DNA of 64,000 nt, taken from the NCBI GenBank assembly GCA_020205615.1, contig CM035171.1:24431741-24495740 (forward strand). The letters run 5' to 3'. Shown piece by piece: positions 11,121-22,656 of this stretch. Position numbers and translations under genes: made by a program. How positions within the stretch are numbered: position 1 is the stretch's first letter; each line of letters begins with the position of its first letter. Source of the stretch: Panax quinquefolius (lineage: Eukaryota; Streptophyta; Magnoliopsida; Apiales; Araliaceae). Below the pieces are notes generated by a model, which had not been told where the DNA came from, made no database searches, and worked only from the letters and a program-made list of their open reading frames with translations.

Positions 11121-12839
11121 TGTGACGGCCCCGAATCCGAGGTCTCGAATCACTGCGGATCCGGTTCGATCATTCTAACACTATTACTATTTGCGGAAGA
11201 TATAAACATAAATTGTTTATACATTAAACTTACATACTTTTCCCCAAGGTCGAGTAACCTTAACTTAATACACAAATCATAACTTATTTAACACATAACA
11301 TTATTATTAAACTATACTATTACAAATTAGCTGCACATTTTATCCCAAGCTGAACATGACATTATTCTTTTCCTGTATCCAAACACATTCACCTTAATCT
11401 GCAATGTTTTATCATGATATAGCAAGGGTGAGCATAAGGATTGCCCATCAAGTTTAAGTTCAACAATATAACGATATATCATGATTGAAAGAATCTGAAT
11501 AATAACCTGGCTATAATTCAACAATATAATTGTGAACTAACAGGAACAAAATTTTGACTGAACAAGTATTGAACATGAACAAATATATATGAACCAACTG
11601 GTAATGAAGGTGATCAGCCTTTCATACCTGACTTATACATGAAATATGTACAGAGTACAATTCATGGCAACTAGCAATGATTAACAATAAGCTTATCCGA
11701 ATGAAACAACGCTTAGTAGAGTTAAGTAAAAACAAACTTGCCTGAACCGTTGATTACCGCTACGCAATTTATATTGCTTTATCCAAAGACCTAATATTAG
11801 TAATGTAGATCTCCAATATTAGAATAATATCATCACAATATAATACCATTATATATATACATAGAATAACCTAAACACATAACACATAACCCTATCAGTC
11901 TATTAAACACATAAAACTTAGTATCAGGTCAAACTAATTCAGTCTGACTCGAATTCGACAAAATTCTAACGTCTCTCGATTACAGTCGGACAATTCTTCG
12001 AGTTTAAGTTCAATTAAACTACGCCTAATACTTAACTGATTATCTAAGATAATTATATTATCGATCGAAATAATTTTAAATAGCTCGTATTAATTTTTAA
12101 ATAATTATTACTATTTATCATGATTTTTCAATCCTTAATAACGTATTTAAATGAATTAAATACCACTTAATTCTTTTATCATTAATATTTATTTAATATC
12201 AATTATTAATGAAAATAATCCCATAATATTATAATATATTTATAATATCACAAAGTATTTTAATACCTTAAAATCATATTTATATGATATTTATATGATT
12301 TTTAAACTATTAATTCCATTATCAGATAATTGCTATTAATATTAAAATATTAATATTTTCATGAAAAATATCAAAAGTTATATTTTATAACTTAAAATAT
12401 TTTTATAACACTTCAATCATTTTTATATGATTTATAAAACATTAATTCTATTTTCCATAATTTATTTAATATATCTATTAAATAAACTAATTATCATTAA
12501 TATTGATTAATTAATTAAATTCATCACAAAATATTAAAAGTCACTAAAATAACTTAAAATATTTTCTTTTACCATAATATTATTTTTCATGTATAAAAAT
12601 CAATTTTAAATAATTTATTTAATATTATAATTAAATAAATTACATACTATTTATATTCTAAAAATATTAAATATTTATGAAATATACTCAAAATAGTTAA
12701 AAACTATTTTTCAGATCTTAAAATAATTTTTCATAATTTATAATGTATTTTTAATAATTAAAAACCATTTAATTCGATTTATTTAATTAAAAATATTAAT
12801 TTCTGAAATTAAGTGTCGCTATAGGGGCTTTAGGCGACA

Positions 12840-13800
12840 AATCCGTCGCTGTTGGTGTTCTTGGGCTATTCTTCAACAAACCCAGAACACCATGTCAGTG
12901 TTTGAGTTGATGTGTTTGACCATAAGTTAATCTAGGTTCTTGTTAATTTCTGGGTTTATAAAAGTGTTAATGTTGTAGTACTAATGTAGTAGTACAACTC
13001 TACACCAATTCCATGTCCATTACACAACAATTGAGAGAGATCTAAGGTCCAGAAAGTCGTGTCAGACACTGTTCTTAATTTCCGGGTTTTCCAGAAATGA
13101 AGAACAATACGAGCTAGTATGCTACTTTAATTCTTCATAGCTTGCATCCTGAACTCACATAATGCGATCTAAAGGTTCCTGATTGTAGTACTCATGTCAG
13201 GGTACAACACTCCATCATCAGATCATCAAATAATCATCAAAATTAAAATATCATGACCGGTCAAAGTGGGGGTCAGAAGTTGTTCTTGAACTTTCTGGGT
13301 TTTCCAGAAAAGTTCATCAATTTGATGGTCGGCGGTGGTTTGACCACTCATATATTTGATTCGATTACGGATCTAGTTGATCTAAAGCCTTGGATATGTA
13401 GTTTACACAACAGACTATAAGAATCAAAGAACAACATGGACTAAACAGCAACACACATCAAGATCAGAAGACTGGAATTTCTTGTCAGACCGTTTCAAGA
13501 ATTCTGGGCTGCCCATAATTCATTTTCCGTGAACGGTCAACGACCTTTGACTGTCTATATCTTTCACTCTACACGTGATATGGACTTGATACTAGTATCA
13601 GATCAAAGACCATACAACATACTACAAATACAAAAACTTAAAACACAAAATCAGTTAACAGAGAAGAATCTAGAAGCTCTGACTTTCGGTTGTCGAGATG
13701 ACTTTTTAACCTTTTCCAGATTTCATAAAATGCTAGATCCGATGACTTTGATGTTATGGATCTGGGATTTTCAACCCAGATCACTAAATAACATCCTATT
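12840..13800. repeat. Degenerate tandem units of about 200 bp with a TTTCTGG...CCAGAAA palindrome, inside B LTR2
   Basis: Successive segments share the order: palindrome-like tttctgggttttccagaaa (best at 13292-13310; variants near 12880, 13080, 13500 and 13720), then a stretch with gatctag/gatctaa, then a run such as gtagtactcatgtcagggtacaac or ctagtatcagatcaaagac. Spacing is about 200-230 bases, for four to five units. The same block is in LTR3, LTR5 and LTR6. Similarity between units is visible by eye but low. Confidence 0.55.
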
Positions 13801-13974
13801 ACACATATCTAGCCAACAAATTACAACATATAACATTAGATTATATTATTTACAAAAATTAGGGTTTATACCTTTTCTACCTTGGATCTTGGAATCTGAC
13901 TTCTGATTCTGATCTAGTAGAGATAAGAGATGATATGAGCTTAAATTTTCACTCCCTTTTACTCTCATAATTCG

Positions 13975-14002
13975 AAGGTTAGAGAAAGAGAGAGAGAGAG
14001 AG
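13975..14002. repeat. GA microsatellite in B LTR2
   Basis: (GA)n, length-variable between copies: short in LTR2 and LTR3 (about 19914-19932), about 15 dinucleotides in LTR5 (47379-47409), intermediate in LTR6 (53269-53286). Confidence 0.85.
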
Positions 14003-14239
14003 TTGCTAGCTTTTGAAAAATAAAGTAAGTCATTTCTTACTTTTAATCTATATGAATTATGGATACAATGAATGTTGGCTGATAATGTTGCTGATTTGGT
14101 GAGATATAAGTCACATGCCTAGGGTTTAGGGTTAGTTCACCAAATCCTTTAGGGCTAGATCTACAAGCAACATACTAATAATGCACAAAGGGCATACATG
14201 TCATTTCACACAAAAAATTAATGGCATTCTAGTAAATGG

Positions 14240-14900
14240 TCAAACTCTTAGGGTTTAGGGTTTGGGTTAGGGTTTGAACCCTTTAGGGTTTAGTGTTTGA
14301 ACCCTTAGGTTTTGGCAATTTGATTTTCTAAAATTTTCAATTTAGGTTTTCAAAATTAGAAAATTAATATTTCTAAATTATAATTAGGATTTTCTAATTA
14401 TATTAAAATTTCTTAATCACAAATTAAATCTTGCTAATTAGGATTAGCATTTCCTAATTAAAATCGCTAATTTAGCGATTAGAATTCAAAATCACGGATT
14501 AGGGTTTATAACCCAATTTGGGTTTCTAATAGAAAATAATTTTCTAATTTATAAATTAGATTTAGTAATTAGATTAGGGTTTTTAAATTACTAATAACTT
14601 GAAAATTAGGATTAATATTTCCTAATTAACATTAAAATTTTTGAACTAACAATCAGGTTTTCCCTAATTACAAATTAGGGTTCCTAAACTAGAATTTAGG
14701 GTTTTCTAACCAATTTGTTAAGATTAACCCTAATTAATCTTGTAATTATTTACACTTACGCCTTTAAGTTTCCAATTTAGGGTTTCATACACCGAATTAG
14801 GGTTTCAAATTCTCGGAACTGAAATTAGGGTTTCTAGAACCGGTTTCTTATTAATCGCTAGGGTTTTTTAACCGAACGTTGACGTTCTTAATATATACTT
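14240..14900. repeat. TTTAGGG/ATTAGGG-rich segment of B LTR2
   Basis: Contains near-perfect plant telomere-type heptamers at 14249-14309 (ttagggtttagggtttggg, then further spaced copies), followed by dozens of attagggtttctaa-like motifs to about 14900. Equivalent segments are near 20176, 47650 and 53530. It is part of the LTR, not a telomere. Confidence 0.75.
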
Positions 14901-15167
14901 AGGGTTTGTTACAGATATCGTTTATCTGGTCAACCCTTGACCCTTAACCACATACTGTACACATACATTACCATATTCGCAAAATATATTCACGTATTCC
15001 CTTAATCCTGGATAATTCACTTAAATCCTTCACAAAATTTTGAAATCCTCAAAATTCCTTCTTAGAAATATCGAACGCATACACTTATTTTCTGTCTAGG
15101 TTCTAATATTGAACCTTAATCAATTAATTAAAATTTTAAAAATTTCCTAAATTCTCAGGTTATCACA

Positions 15168-17018
15168 TTCACCCCTTCTTCTAAAAATTTCGTCCCCGAA
15201 ATTTACCTTACACCTTACACCATACTGCTTACACCATTCACACACACATTATCACTGCTTACCCAATACACCACTTACAAGAGTAAAATTTTTAAATTTT
15301 CTTTGAGAGTCATATATAGACTATTTTGCATCTTTTTTTCGCAAAGGTTTTAAGGAAATTCATCCGCAAACCGTCATAACTTACAGACACAAAAGGTGAT
15401 TAGCCCGATATGCCCAGTACTGTCCAAGTACTGCTGATCGGAACAATTTGTTCCTCTTATCCGCCTTGGGTGCATAAACTTTTACCTCAGTCTTATTGGA
15501 TTCCGCAACAAAACAATTTGGTTCGGGAAATTTCTTTCAATGAACACTTAGAGTTTTTCATAATATTAGTCTAGCTGAATCGAATATCGTAGACTCATAT
15601 CAATAATTCAATTCAATCGAATTATTTAAGTGTAGCTAAACCAGTTGACAAATTGAAATTTTGAAAATATTTTTTTTTGAGAATGGCGATCGTGATGCGT
15701 CTTGTATTAACGGTCAGTTTGAGGATCTTTAGTCATTATATGACTTTGTCATAACACATCATACAATAGTGGAACAATGATTTTCAGATCGGATTCACAC
15801 TAAGTATTCTTGTATTTACAACTCCATCACCTTTTATCATCTACTTTTGAGGTTACATGGTACATGGTGATAAATAAAATATATTTTATATTTCAAATCA
15901 TTTGCGTCTCAATTGAAATAAGTAGCACAGACTATACTTTAAACCGTTTCAAAAATGATTACGAGTCTACATATTTATATATATATATATATACTTTTCA
16001 AAAGCACATAGTGCATATTTAGCTTGATATCAAAATTTCGAAGTCTAGCATAACTAGGATTTTTGGAAAACTTATGTCTCCACTAATAATCATTTGCTTA
16101 ACAATCTATCTGTTCCTATAATCCTCAATACTCCATTTACACACAACTATACCTAGTTCGTAAAACCACACTTATGAGTCCATAAATTGCCACAATCATA
16201 TGAGTTTAAGAACTTTCCTAGACAGACCTTTAGCGTCCATTCGCTTAGGGGTTCATAAACATTTCATATAACTATGAGTAGAGCATGTCACATAAGTATT
16301 AGTTTTAAGAACTCATACTTAATCATATATCCTCTACCTATGACCTATCTATTTGTTATACACACGAGAAAGGAATCACACTCTTAACATGCATATATCA
16401 AATAGCGCGACACAAATATTTCAATGATTATCATTGTCAGAACTAAGTAGTTTTTACACCAAGTACAATTCCCCGCCCACACAAGGAATCATAAAACTCA
16501 GCTGCCGACATGAATCCTCAATTGAATCCCCACCTAACACTAACTCCCTTTTCAATACGAATTTCATTTAACTCGTATTCATAATCCTTTCCTGAATCTA
16601 TACCAATTCATAGTACAACTGACACAACAATCATTGCTGTAAACTTTTCAATCATTCGCTTGATCCTTCTCCATACTATAACCTTATCAGATCACGAGGT
16701 GATCTCATCGTATATATTACGATTCATTTCTATACTATGATCGTTTTGTTTTACGATCTCCTACCACTGTAATTTCGGTCTTTTTGACTCGATCTATTCA
16801 CCACTCTTTATTCAACTTTATTATCAGAGTTAGGGAACTCTGTAGCTTAGAACTCATAGAGATTAGTCTTTGAATCTTACCGAACAACTAACTTTATGTG
16901 AGTTAGATCTTATCCTAATCACTGCGATTATTAGTCTCAAGTATTACTACCTAAGATTCATAACCAACAGCTCTGATAACAACTGTGAGGCCTTGGTCAC
17001 TACAGCTTTGATACCAAC
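15168..17018 (-). mobile_element. Family B internal region 2, complete, non-coding (1851 bp)
   Basis: Lies between LTR2 and LTR3 with no target duplication at either edge. At the left the minus strand has the purine tract AGAAGAAGGGGTGAA abutting the LTR, preceded by AATTTCGGGGACGAAATTT, which matches the last Pol codons of Tekay-type chromoviruses. At the right (17004-17016) is the tRNA-iMet PBS. In between I recognise no gag, protease, RT or integrase. Frames are under 75 codons and AT-rich. Confidence 0.88.
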
Positions 17019-20000
17019 TGTGACGGCCCCGAATCCGAGGTCTCGAATCACTGCGGATCCGGTTCGATCATTCTAACACTATTACTATTTGCGGAAGATA
17101 TAAACATAAATTGTTTATACATTAAACTTACATACTTTTCCCCAAGGTCGAGTAACCTTAACTTAATACACAAATCATAACTTATTTAACACATAACATT
17201 ATTATTAAACTATACTATTACAAATTAGCTGCACATTTTATCCCAAGCTGAACATGACATTATTCTTTTCCTGTATCCAAACACATTCACCTTAATCTGC
17301 AATGTTTTATCATGATATAGCAAGGGTGAGCATAAGGATTGCCCATCAAGTTTAAGTTCAACAATATAACGATATATCATGATTGAAAGAATCTGAATAA
17401 TAACCTGGCTATAATTCAACAATATAATTGTGAACTAACAGGAACAAAATTTTGAGTGAACAAGTATTGAACATGAACAAATATATATGAACCAATTTGG
17501 TAATGAAGGTGATCGACCTTTCATACACGACTTATACATGCAATATATATGAGTACAATTCATGGCAACTAGCGATGATTAACAATAAGCTTATCCAAGA
17601 ATGAAACAACGCTTAGTAGAGTTAAGTAAAAACAAACTTGCACGAGCAGTTGATTTGATTACAGCTACGCATGATTTATATTGCTTTATCCAAAGACCTA
17701 ATATTAGTAATGTAGATCTCAATATTAGAATAATATCATCACAATATAATACCATATATATATACATAGAATAACCTAAACACATAACACATAACCCTAT
17801 CGATCTATTAAACACATAAAACTTAGTATCGAGGTCAAACTAATTATTCGATTCGAGATTAAATCGACAAAATTCTAACGTCTCGAAATGGTACAGTGGA
17901 CAATTCTTGAGTTTAAGTTCAATTAAACTACGCCTAATACTTTAACCATTATCTAAGATAATTATATTATCGATCAAAATATTTTTTTAAAAGCTTCGTA
18001 TTAATTTTTAAATAATTATTACTATTTATCATGATTTTTCAATCCTTAATAACGTATTTAAATGAATTAAATACCACTTAATTCTTTTATCATTAATATT
18101 TATTTAATATCAATTATTAATGAAAATAATCCCATAATATTATAATATATTTATAATATCACAAAGTATTTTAATACCTTAAAATCATATTTATATGATA
18201 TTTATATGATTTTAAAGCCATTAATTCCATTATCAGATAATTGCTATTAATATTAAAATATTAATATTTTCATGAAAAAATATCAAAAGTTATATTTTAT
18301 AACTTAAAATATTTTTATAACACTTAAATCATTTTTATATGATTTATAAAACATTAATTCTATTTTCCATAATTTATTTAATATATCTATTAAATAAACT
18401 AATTATCATTAATATTGATTAATTAATTAAATTCATCACAAAATATTAAAAGTCACTAAAAATAACTTAAAATATTTTCTTTTACCATAATATTATTTTT
18501 CATGTATAAAAATCAATTTTAAATAATTTATTTAATATTATAATTAAATAAATTACATACTATTTATATTCTAAAAATATTAAATATTTATGAAATATAC
18601 TCAAAATAGTTAAAAACTATTTTTAGGATCTTAAAATAATTTTTTCATAATTTATAATGTATTTTAATAATTAAAAACCATTTAATTCGATTTATTTAAT
18701 TAAAAATATTAATTTATGAAATTAAGTGTCGCTATAGGGGCTTTAGGCGACAAATCCGTCGCTGTTGGTGTTCTTGGGCTATTCTTCAACAAACCCGAAC
18801 ACCGTCGCGATTGTTTGAGTTGATGTGTTTGACCGTACAAGTTAATCCAGGTTCTTGTTAATTTACGGGTTTATAAAAGTGTTAATGTTGTAGTACTTAA
18901 TGTAGTAGTACAACTCTACACCAATTCCATGTCCATTACACAACAATTGAGAGAGATCTAAGGTCGAGAGAAAGTCATATGGACAATTTGTTCTTAATTT
19001 AGGGTTTTCCGAAATGAAGAACAATCTGAGCTAGTATCTTTACTTTAATTCTTCATAGCTTGCATCCACGAACTCACATAATGCGATCTAAAGGTTCACG
19101 ATTGTAGTACTCATGTCGGTACAACAACACTCCATCATCGGATCATCAAATAATCATCAAAATTAAAAATATCATGGCCAGGTCAAAGTGGGGGTCAGAA
19201 GTTGTTCTTGAACTTTCTGGGTTTTCCAGAAAAGTTCATCCGGCTGATGGTCAACGGTGGTTTGACCACTCATATATTTGATTCGATTACGGATCTAGTT
19301 GATCTAAAGCCTTGGATATGTAGTTTACACAACAGACTATAAGAATCAAAGAACAACATGGACTAAGCAACAACACACACATCAAGATCGGAAAATGGAA
19401 TTTCTTGTCGAGCCAGTTTCAAGAATTGCAGGTGCCCATAATTCATTTTTAAAGTGAGCGGTCAAGCGACCTTTGATTTATCTATATCTTTCACTCTACC
19501 ACGTGATATGGACTTGATACTAGTATCGGATCAAAGACCATGACAACATACTACAAATACAAAAATTTAAAACCACAAAATCAGTTAACGAGAAAGAATC
19601 TAGAAGCTCGACTTTTGGTTTGTCAGACGACTTTTTAACCTTTTTCCAGATTTCATAAAATGCTAGATCCGATGACTTTGATGTTATGGATCTGGGATTT
19701 TCAACCCAGATCACTAAATAACATCCTATTACACATATCTAGCCAACAAATTACAACATATAACATTAGATTATATTATTTACAAAAATTAGGGTTTATA
19801 CCTTTTCTACCTTGGATCTTGGAATCTGACTTCTGATTCTGATCTAGTAGAGATAAGAGATGATATGAGCTTAAATTTTCACTCCCTTTTACTCTCATAA
19901 TTCGAAGGTTAGAGAAAGAGAGAGAGAGAGAGTTGCTAGCTTTTGAAAAATAAAGTAAGTCATTTCTTACTTTTAATCTATATGAATTATGGATCTGATG

Positions 20001-21044
20001 AATGTTGGTGATAATGTTATTTTGATTTGGTGAGATATAAGTCACATGCCTAGGGTTTAGGGTTAGTTCACCAAATCCTTTAGGGCTAGATCTACAAGCA
20101 ACATACTAATAATGCTGAAAGGGCATACATGTCATTTCACAAAAAATTAATGGCATTACAGTAAATGGTCAAACTCTTGGGTTTAGGGTTTGGGTTGGGG
20201 TTTGAACCCTTTAGGGTTTAGTGTTTGAACCCTTTAGGGTTTGGCAATTTGATTTTCTAAAATTTTCAATTTAGGTTTTCAAAATTAGAAAATTAATATT
20301 TCTAAATTATAATTAGGATTTTCTAATTATATTAAAATTTCTTAATCACAAATTAAATCTTGCTAATTAGGATTAGCATTTCCTAATTAAAATCGCTAAT
20401 TTAGCAATTAGGGTCAAAATCACGGATTAGGGTTTATAACCCAAATTTGGGTTTCTAATAGAAAAATAATTTTCTAATTTATAAATTAGATTTAGTAATT
20501 AGATTAGGGTTTTTAAATTACTAATAACTTGAAAATTAGGATTAATATTTCCTAATTAACATTAAAATTTTTGAACTAACAATCAGGTTTTCCCTAATTA
20601 CAAATTAGGGTTCCTAAACTAGAATTTAGGGTTTTCTAACCAATTTGTTAAGATTAACCCTAATTAATCTTGTAATTATTTACACTTACGCCTTTAAGTT
20701 TCCAATTTAGGGTTTCATACACCGAATTAGGGTTTCAAATTCTCGGAACTGAAATTAGGGTTTCTAGAACCGGTTTCTTATTAATCGCTAGGGTTTTCTA
20801 ACCGAACGTTGACGTTCTTAATATATACTTAGGGTTTGTTACAGATATTATTTATCTGGTCAACCCTTGACCCTTAACCACATACTGTACACATACATTA
20901 CCATATTCGCAAAATATATTCACGTATTCCCTTAATCCTGGATAATTCACTTAAATCCTTCACAAAATTTTGAAATCCTCAAAATTCCTTCTTAGAAATA
21001 TCGAACGCATACACTTATTTTCTGTCTAGGTTCTAATATTGAAC
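17019..21044 (-). repeat. Family B LTR3 (last about 120 bp missing)
   Basis: Starts tgtgacggccccgaatccg and aligns with LTR2 until ctaatattgaac at about 21044. There it jumps into internal-region sequence (tactgttcaactttat), so the terminal AT-rich end and the purine tract are lost. It differs from LTR2 mainly at CAG, CTG and CCG sites. Confidence 0.9.
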
Positions 21045-21261
21045 TACTGTTCAACTTTATTATCAGTGTTAGGGAACTTTATAGCTTAGAACTCGCCGAG
21101 ATTCGTCTTTGAATCTTACCGACCAACTAACTCTATGTGAGTTAGATCTTATCCTAATCACTGCGGTTAATAGTCTCGGTATTCTACTAAGATTCATAAC
21201 CAATGCGATTTCGATAACAAGCTGTGAGGCCTTGGTCACTCTGACTTTTATACCAAGCTAT
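21045..21261 (-). mobile_element. Family B internal region 3, remnant (about 217 bp)
   Basis: Only the PBS-proximal end of the internal region survives (matches 970-1113 plus 11051-11120). About 1.6 kb of internal region and the end of LTR3 were deleted together. The PBS is degraded (ttttataccaag). Confidence 0.85.
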
Positions 21262-22556
21262 TGTACTGACCCCGAATCAGGGTCCCGAATCACCAGCGGA
21301 TCCGGTTCGATCATTCTAACACTATTACTATTTGCGGAAGATATAAACATAAATTGTTTATACATTAAACTTACATACTTTTTCCCAGGTCGAGAGTAAC
21401 CTTAACTTAATACACAAATCATAACTTATTTAACACATAACATTATTATTAAACTATACTATTACAAATTAAACGCATTTTATTTTATCCCAATTTGAAC
21501 TTGACATTATTCTTTTCCCGTATCCAAACGCATTCACCTTAATCTGTAATATTTTATCATGATATAACAAGGGTGAGCATAAGGATTGCCCATCAAGTTT
21601 AAGTTCAACAATATAACGATATATCATGATTGAAAGAATCTGAATAATAAGCTGGCTATAATTCAACAATATAATTGTGAACTAACAGGAACAAAATTTT
21701 GACTGAACAAGTATTGAACATGAACAAATATATATGAACCAACTGGTAATGAAGGTGATCAGCCTTTCATTCCTGACCTATATATTCAATATGTACATAG
21801 TACAATTCATGGCAACCAACAATGATTAACAATAAGCTTATCTGAATGAAACAACGCTTAGTAGAGTTAAGTAAAAACAAACTTGCTGAGCAATTTGATT
21901 AAAGCTACATGATTTATATCGCTTTATCCGAAGACCTAATATTAGTAATGTAGATCTCCAAGATTAGAATAATATCATCACAATATAATACCATTATATA
22001 TATATACATAGAATAAACTAAACACATAACACATAACCTTATCAGTCTATTAAACACATAAAAACTTAGTATCAGGTCAAACTAATTCAGTCTGACTTGA
22101 ATTCGACAAAATTCTAACGTCTCGACGGTCTAGTCGGACAATTCTTCGAGTTTAAGTTCAATTAAACTACACTAATACTAACTTAGATTATCTAAGATAA
22201 TTATATTATTAGTCAAAATATTTTTTGTAATCTCGTAATAATTTTTAAATAATTATTACTATTTATCTTGATTTTTCAATCCTTAATAACGTATTTAAAT
22301 GAATTAAATACCACTTAATTCTTTTATCATTAATATTTATTTAATATCAAATATTAATGAAAATAATCACATAATATTATAATATATTTATAATATCACA
22401 AAGTATTTTTAATACCTTAAAATCATATTTATATGATTTTTAAGCTATTAATTCCATTATCAGATAATTGCTATTAATATTAAAATATTAATATTTTCAT
22501 GAAAAATATCAAAAGTTATATTTTTTAACTTAAAATATTTTTATAACACTTAAATC
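21262..22556 (-). repeat. Family B LTR4, truncated (about 1295 bp)
   Basis: Starts tgtactgaccccgaatcag (degraded LTR edge) and matches LTR2 through ttataacacttaaatc. At 22551-22556 it is fused to family C gag sequence. The remaining about 2.7 kb of the LTR is missing. Confidence 0.88.
22551..22556. other. Microhomology junction between B LTR4 and family C gag
   Basis: The hexamer taaatc is common to the B parent (acttaaatcattttta in LTR3) and the C parent (cctaaatccttgaactg near 41800), so the breakpoint lies within it. This fits end-joining after a deletion that removed the left end of the C insertion. Confidence 0.75.
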
Positions 22557-22656
22557 CTTGAACTGCTTAGCGGTGACCATCCATGAGTTGCCAGTGTTTC
22601 CACCTGCATTTTGAACAGTAGTCTCTCCCGTTTGGTTTTGCATGAATTCTAGAAAG
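22557..22656 (-). pseudogene. gag: Family C first copy, gag N-terminal fragment (left piece)
   Basis: Matches 41800-41901 of the second C copy. It encodes, on the minus strand, the stretch MQNQTRETTVQNAGGNTS and the following VTAKQFK of gag in altered form. It is split from its remaining N-terminus and PBS (31814-32139) by copia element D, and truncated on the left by the microhomology deletion, so only about 140 gag codons remain of this copy. Confidence 0.85.
22652..22656. other. Target-site duplication of element D, left copy (gaaag)
   Basis: gaaag precedes the LTR start and recurs at 31809-31813. The unoccupied site is tctagaaagttcctaaac at about 41890. Confidence 0.92.

Larger units (their letters stand above)
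11121..15167 (-). repeat. Family B LTR2, complete (4047 bp)
   Basis: Starts tgtgacggccccgaatccg and ends ctcaggttatcaca (TG...CA in minus orientation: TGTGATAACC...GGCCGTCACA). At about 4 kb this is long for an LTR and over twice its internal region. It has an AT-rich central part (12050-12820), a block of degenerate repeats with a palindrome (12840-13800), a GA run, and an ATTAGGG/TTTAGGG-rich segment (14240-14900). It is repeated at 17019, 21262, 45036 and 50412. No coding sequence is recognised. Frames such as 13529-13906 recur only because the DNA is repeated. Confidence 0.92.

Noticed and set aside
11327..11524. 65-codon minus-strand frame starting MLNYSQVIIQ, repeated at 17225, 21469 and 50618
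   Set aside because: It is conserved in four LTR copies, but these are nearly identical DNA, the frame is short and no family is recognised; it is deleted in LTR5. Not enough to call a gene.
13529..13906. 125-codon plus-strand frame in B LTR2, with a related 105-codon frame at 52762-53079
   Set aside because: It lies in the LTR on the strand opposite to the element, is broken in LTR3 and LTR5, shows no domain, and recurs only because the LTR is repeated.
15168..17018. Gag remnant in B internal region
   Set aside because: Some minus-strand segments (for example around 15440-15520) give short lysine-rich peptides, but I could not match them to capsid, knuckle or protease motifs.
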